From the NCBI GenBank assembly GCA_052400685.1, contig JBQTGJ010000002.1: a stretch of 64,000 nucleotides of DNA. One strand, written 5' to 3'. This document shows positions 63,501-64,000 of the stretch, one piece after another (position 1 is the first letter of the stretch; each line of letters begins with the position of its first letter). A model generated the notes under the pieces. It was not told the DNA's origin. It was given only the letters and a program-made list of their open reading frames with translations, and made no database searches. The DNA comes from CAZHHH01 sp052400685 (GTDB lineage: Bacteria; Bacteroidota; Bacteroidia; Bacteroidales; Marinilabiliaceae). The position numbers were made by a program, and so were the translations under genes.

Positions 63501-64000
63501 GTTGCGGCTTTGAAGACAATGCAGCCATAGCCGTATCATTCCCCATCGACCCAATAGGCTCATTGCCCGTTGTAGCCATTGGGAAAATAATTAACTCAAG
63601 ATCTTCCTTGTTATAACCAAACGCTTTAAGATAGGTATTAAACTTATCGCCCAGCGATGATGAAGCCCGCTGTTTCACCTCAATCTCTTTGAGACTGATC
63701 CGATTTTCATTGAGCCAGTTTTCATACGGATGGCGACGAGCCAAACGTGATTTCGTCTCTTCATCGGGTATAATAATACCCAATTCGGTATCAACCAAAA
63801 GCAACTTACCGGGACGCAGACGCCCCTTTTGAACGATCTCCTCGGCCGGGAATGTTTGCACTCCCACTTCGGACCCCATTACGATCATATCGTTTTTGGT
63901 GATTACATACCGGGACGGACGTAGTCCGTTACGGTCGAGTGTACCCCCAATATAACGACCATCAGAAAAAACAATTGAAGCCGGTCCATCCCAGGGCTCC
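60505..64000 (-). CDS. gltB: Glutamate synthase large subunit (partial, N-terminus beyond window)
   Basis: Makes glutamate from 2-oxoglutarate and glutamine-derived ammonia. The frame stays open from 60505 to the right edge, giving at least 1164 aa; full GltB is about 1500 aa. The first residues seen (EPWDGPASIVFSDGRYIGG, then TLDRNGLRPSRY) are the end of the class II glutamine amidotransferase domain, so the catalytic Cys1 lies off-window. Then come the central domain, the FMN-binding synthase domain (SYGSISKEAHEALAMAMNKIGGRSNTGEGGE; SGTEGGTGASPMSSIKHAGLP; Fe-S cysteines in CVLMRKCHLNTCPAGIATQ) and the GXGXG beta-helix (YLGKGLSGGKIVV, GAYAVVEGVGDHCCEYMTGG). Pairs with gltD downstream. Confidence 0.95.
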   Translation of the reverse strand, partial: EPWDGPASIVFSDGRYIGGTLDRNGLRPSRYVITKNDMIVMGSEVGVQTFPAEEIVQKGRLRPGKLLLVDTELGIIIPDEETKSRLARRHPYENWLNENRISLKEIEVKQRASSSLGDKFNTYLKAFGYNKEDLELIIFPMATTGNEPIGSMGNDTAMAALSSKPQRLFSYFRQLFAQVTNPPIDPIREGLVMALTSYIGSVSKNMLTETPAQCRSIKFASPVVTNTDLGKIKDYRREEFTHLTIPMVFKVAEGGEGLKAALEDICLAAEKAVDDGNNYVILSDKNISSDEAPIPSLLATSAVHHHLVKTRKRMQIGLIVETGEAREVMHFALLIGYGASVVNPYVCFATIDEMVKQGKIKLDYDEARENYIKSVNKGLMKVLSKMGISTLRSYHGAQIFEAVGIGSEVINKYFTGTPSRIGGIGFEEIAREAAMFHKAAYDEMQEEGPFDSFGAYAFRKYGEKHGWNPETIGLLQWSTSEGDYSKFKEYTKQVDKDNKTPLFLRGFLRLKTTKSIDINEVEPVEAIMKRFVTGAMSYGSISKEAHEALAMAMNKIGGRSNTGEGGEDAARFKSKARSAIKQVASGRFGVTNNYLVNADEIQIKMAQGAKPGEGGQLPGYKVDKVIAKLRSSTPGITLISPPPHHDIYSIEDLAQLIFDLKCTNPNARISVKLVSENGVGTVAAGVAKAHADLIVISGTEGGTGASPMSSIKHAGLPVELGLTEVQQTLVLNNLRGRIKLQTDGQLKTGLDVVKMALMGAEEFGFATSSLVVLGCVLMRKCHLNTCPAGIATQDEALRKRFIGKYKNLINFFTFIATEVREYLALMGVKSLEEIIGHADLLEQNPEVGHWKTGGLDLSRLTYFPKEGLKYPIRNTTLQKHGVDQVLDHELIRQARPAIQNKTKVWMAHPIANTDRAVGAMLSGEISKVYGEEGLPKDTVNCTFMGSAGQSFGAFLVQGVTLRLEGDANDYLGKGLSGGKIVVVPPAGSTFKPEENIIIGNTVLYGATKGFLYVHGVAGERFAVRNSGAYAVVEGVGDHCCEYMTGGRVAVIGPTGRNFAAGMSGGIAYVLDESGQFDYFCNKGLVDLNPVHDYDDVIELQQMLHKHLLHTNSVKAREILVNWDYYLPKFIKVIPFEYKKVLQQEKLMELEQKLAETEDAPYLRE

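Noticed and set aside
1..64000. tRNA, rRNA, riboswitch and prophage genes
   Set aside because: I looked for cloverleaf ends (CCA context), rRNA core sequences, known riboswitch cores and phage structural genes, and found none that I could support by eye.

Overview
The window is about 64 kb of a Bacteroidota chromosome, probably from the Marinilabiliales or a nearby lineage; the genus cannot be named. The evidence is a SusC/SusD pair, type IX secretion (T9SS) C-terminal sorting domains, glutamine synthetase type III, a Reg_prop/Y_Y_Y sensor kinase, and promoters of the Bacteroidota type (-7 box TAnnTTTG).

Left part (1-23.4 kb), conserved housekeeping genes: partial thymidine kinase (tdk), a conserved Bacteroidota protein, rsmI, a coiled-coil lipoprotein, a YjjG-type nucleotidase, dnaB, ispE, a large sensor kinase, asnS, a biotin-dependent carboxyltransferase with its biotin carrier, an outer-membrane barrel, lptG-tgt, a glycosyltransferase followed by an ECF sigma factor and rsmG, rpmH (too short for usual gene-length cut-offs), a PASTA protein, an RluD-type pseudouridine synthase and ddl. 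Clean terminators and TAnnTTTG boxes are visible, and several gene starts are corrected here.

Middle part (23.4-56.4 kb), accessory: a polysaccharide-utilisation locus (PUL), all on the minus strand. It holds a 7TM AraC-family regulator, susC, susD, two tandem heparinase II/III-like lipoproteins, a secreted GH5, a secreted carbohydrate-binding/Ig-like protein, a GH2 beta-glucuronidase-like enzyme, a nucleoside-hydrolase-like protein, a CE6-type esterase, an alpha/beta esterase, a LacZ-like GH2, a GH105 and a secreted CBM9-like protein. Together they suggest breakdown of an acetylated, uronate-containing polysaccharide: secreted GH5 and lyases cut it, SusCD imports fragments, esterases deacetylate, and GH105/GH2 finish the oligosaccharides.

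The most interesting signals are between these genes. A gapless 94-bp promoter module occurs four times (27.4, 38.6, 41.5 and 53.8 kb), each with a TAnnTTTG box exactly 18 bp from a conserved upstream block that contains two direct half-sites. It looks like the operator set of a PUL regulon. The spacers also hold a family of inverted-repeat elements, a 22-bp tandem hairpin array whose units covary, a 21-bp tandem array, and many gene relics: two IS256-family transposases, one IS4/DUF4372 transposase, a GH2 5' end, an AraC C-terminus and a LamG-T9SS protein. Two fragments resemble a group IIC intron, a 5' part directly after the glnN terminator and a domain V-VI 3' part at 42.4 kb, on the same strand on either side of the PUL core.

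Right part (56.4-64 kb), nitrogen assimilation: glnN (GSIII), gltD and a gltB cut by the window edge, all on the minus strand.
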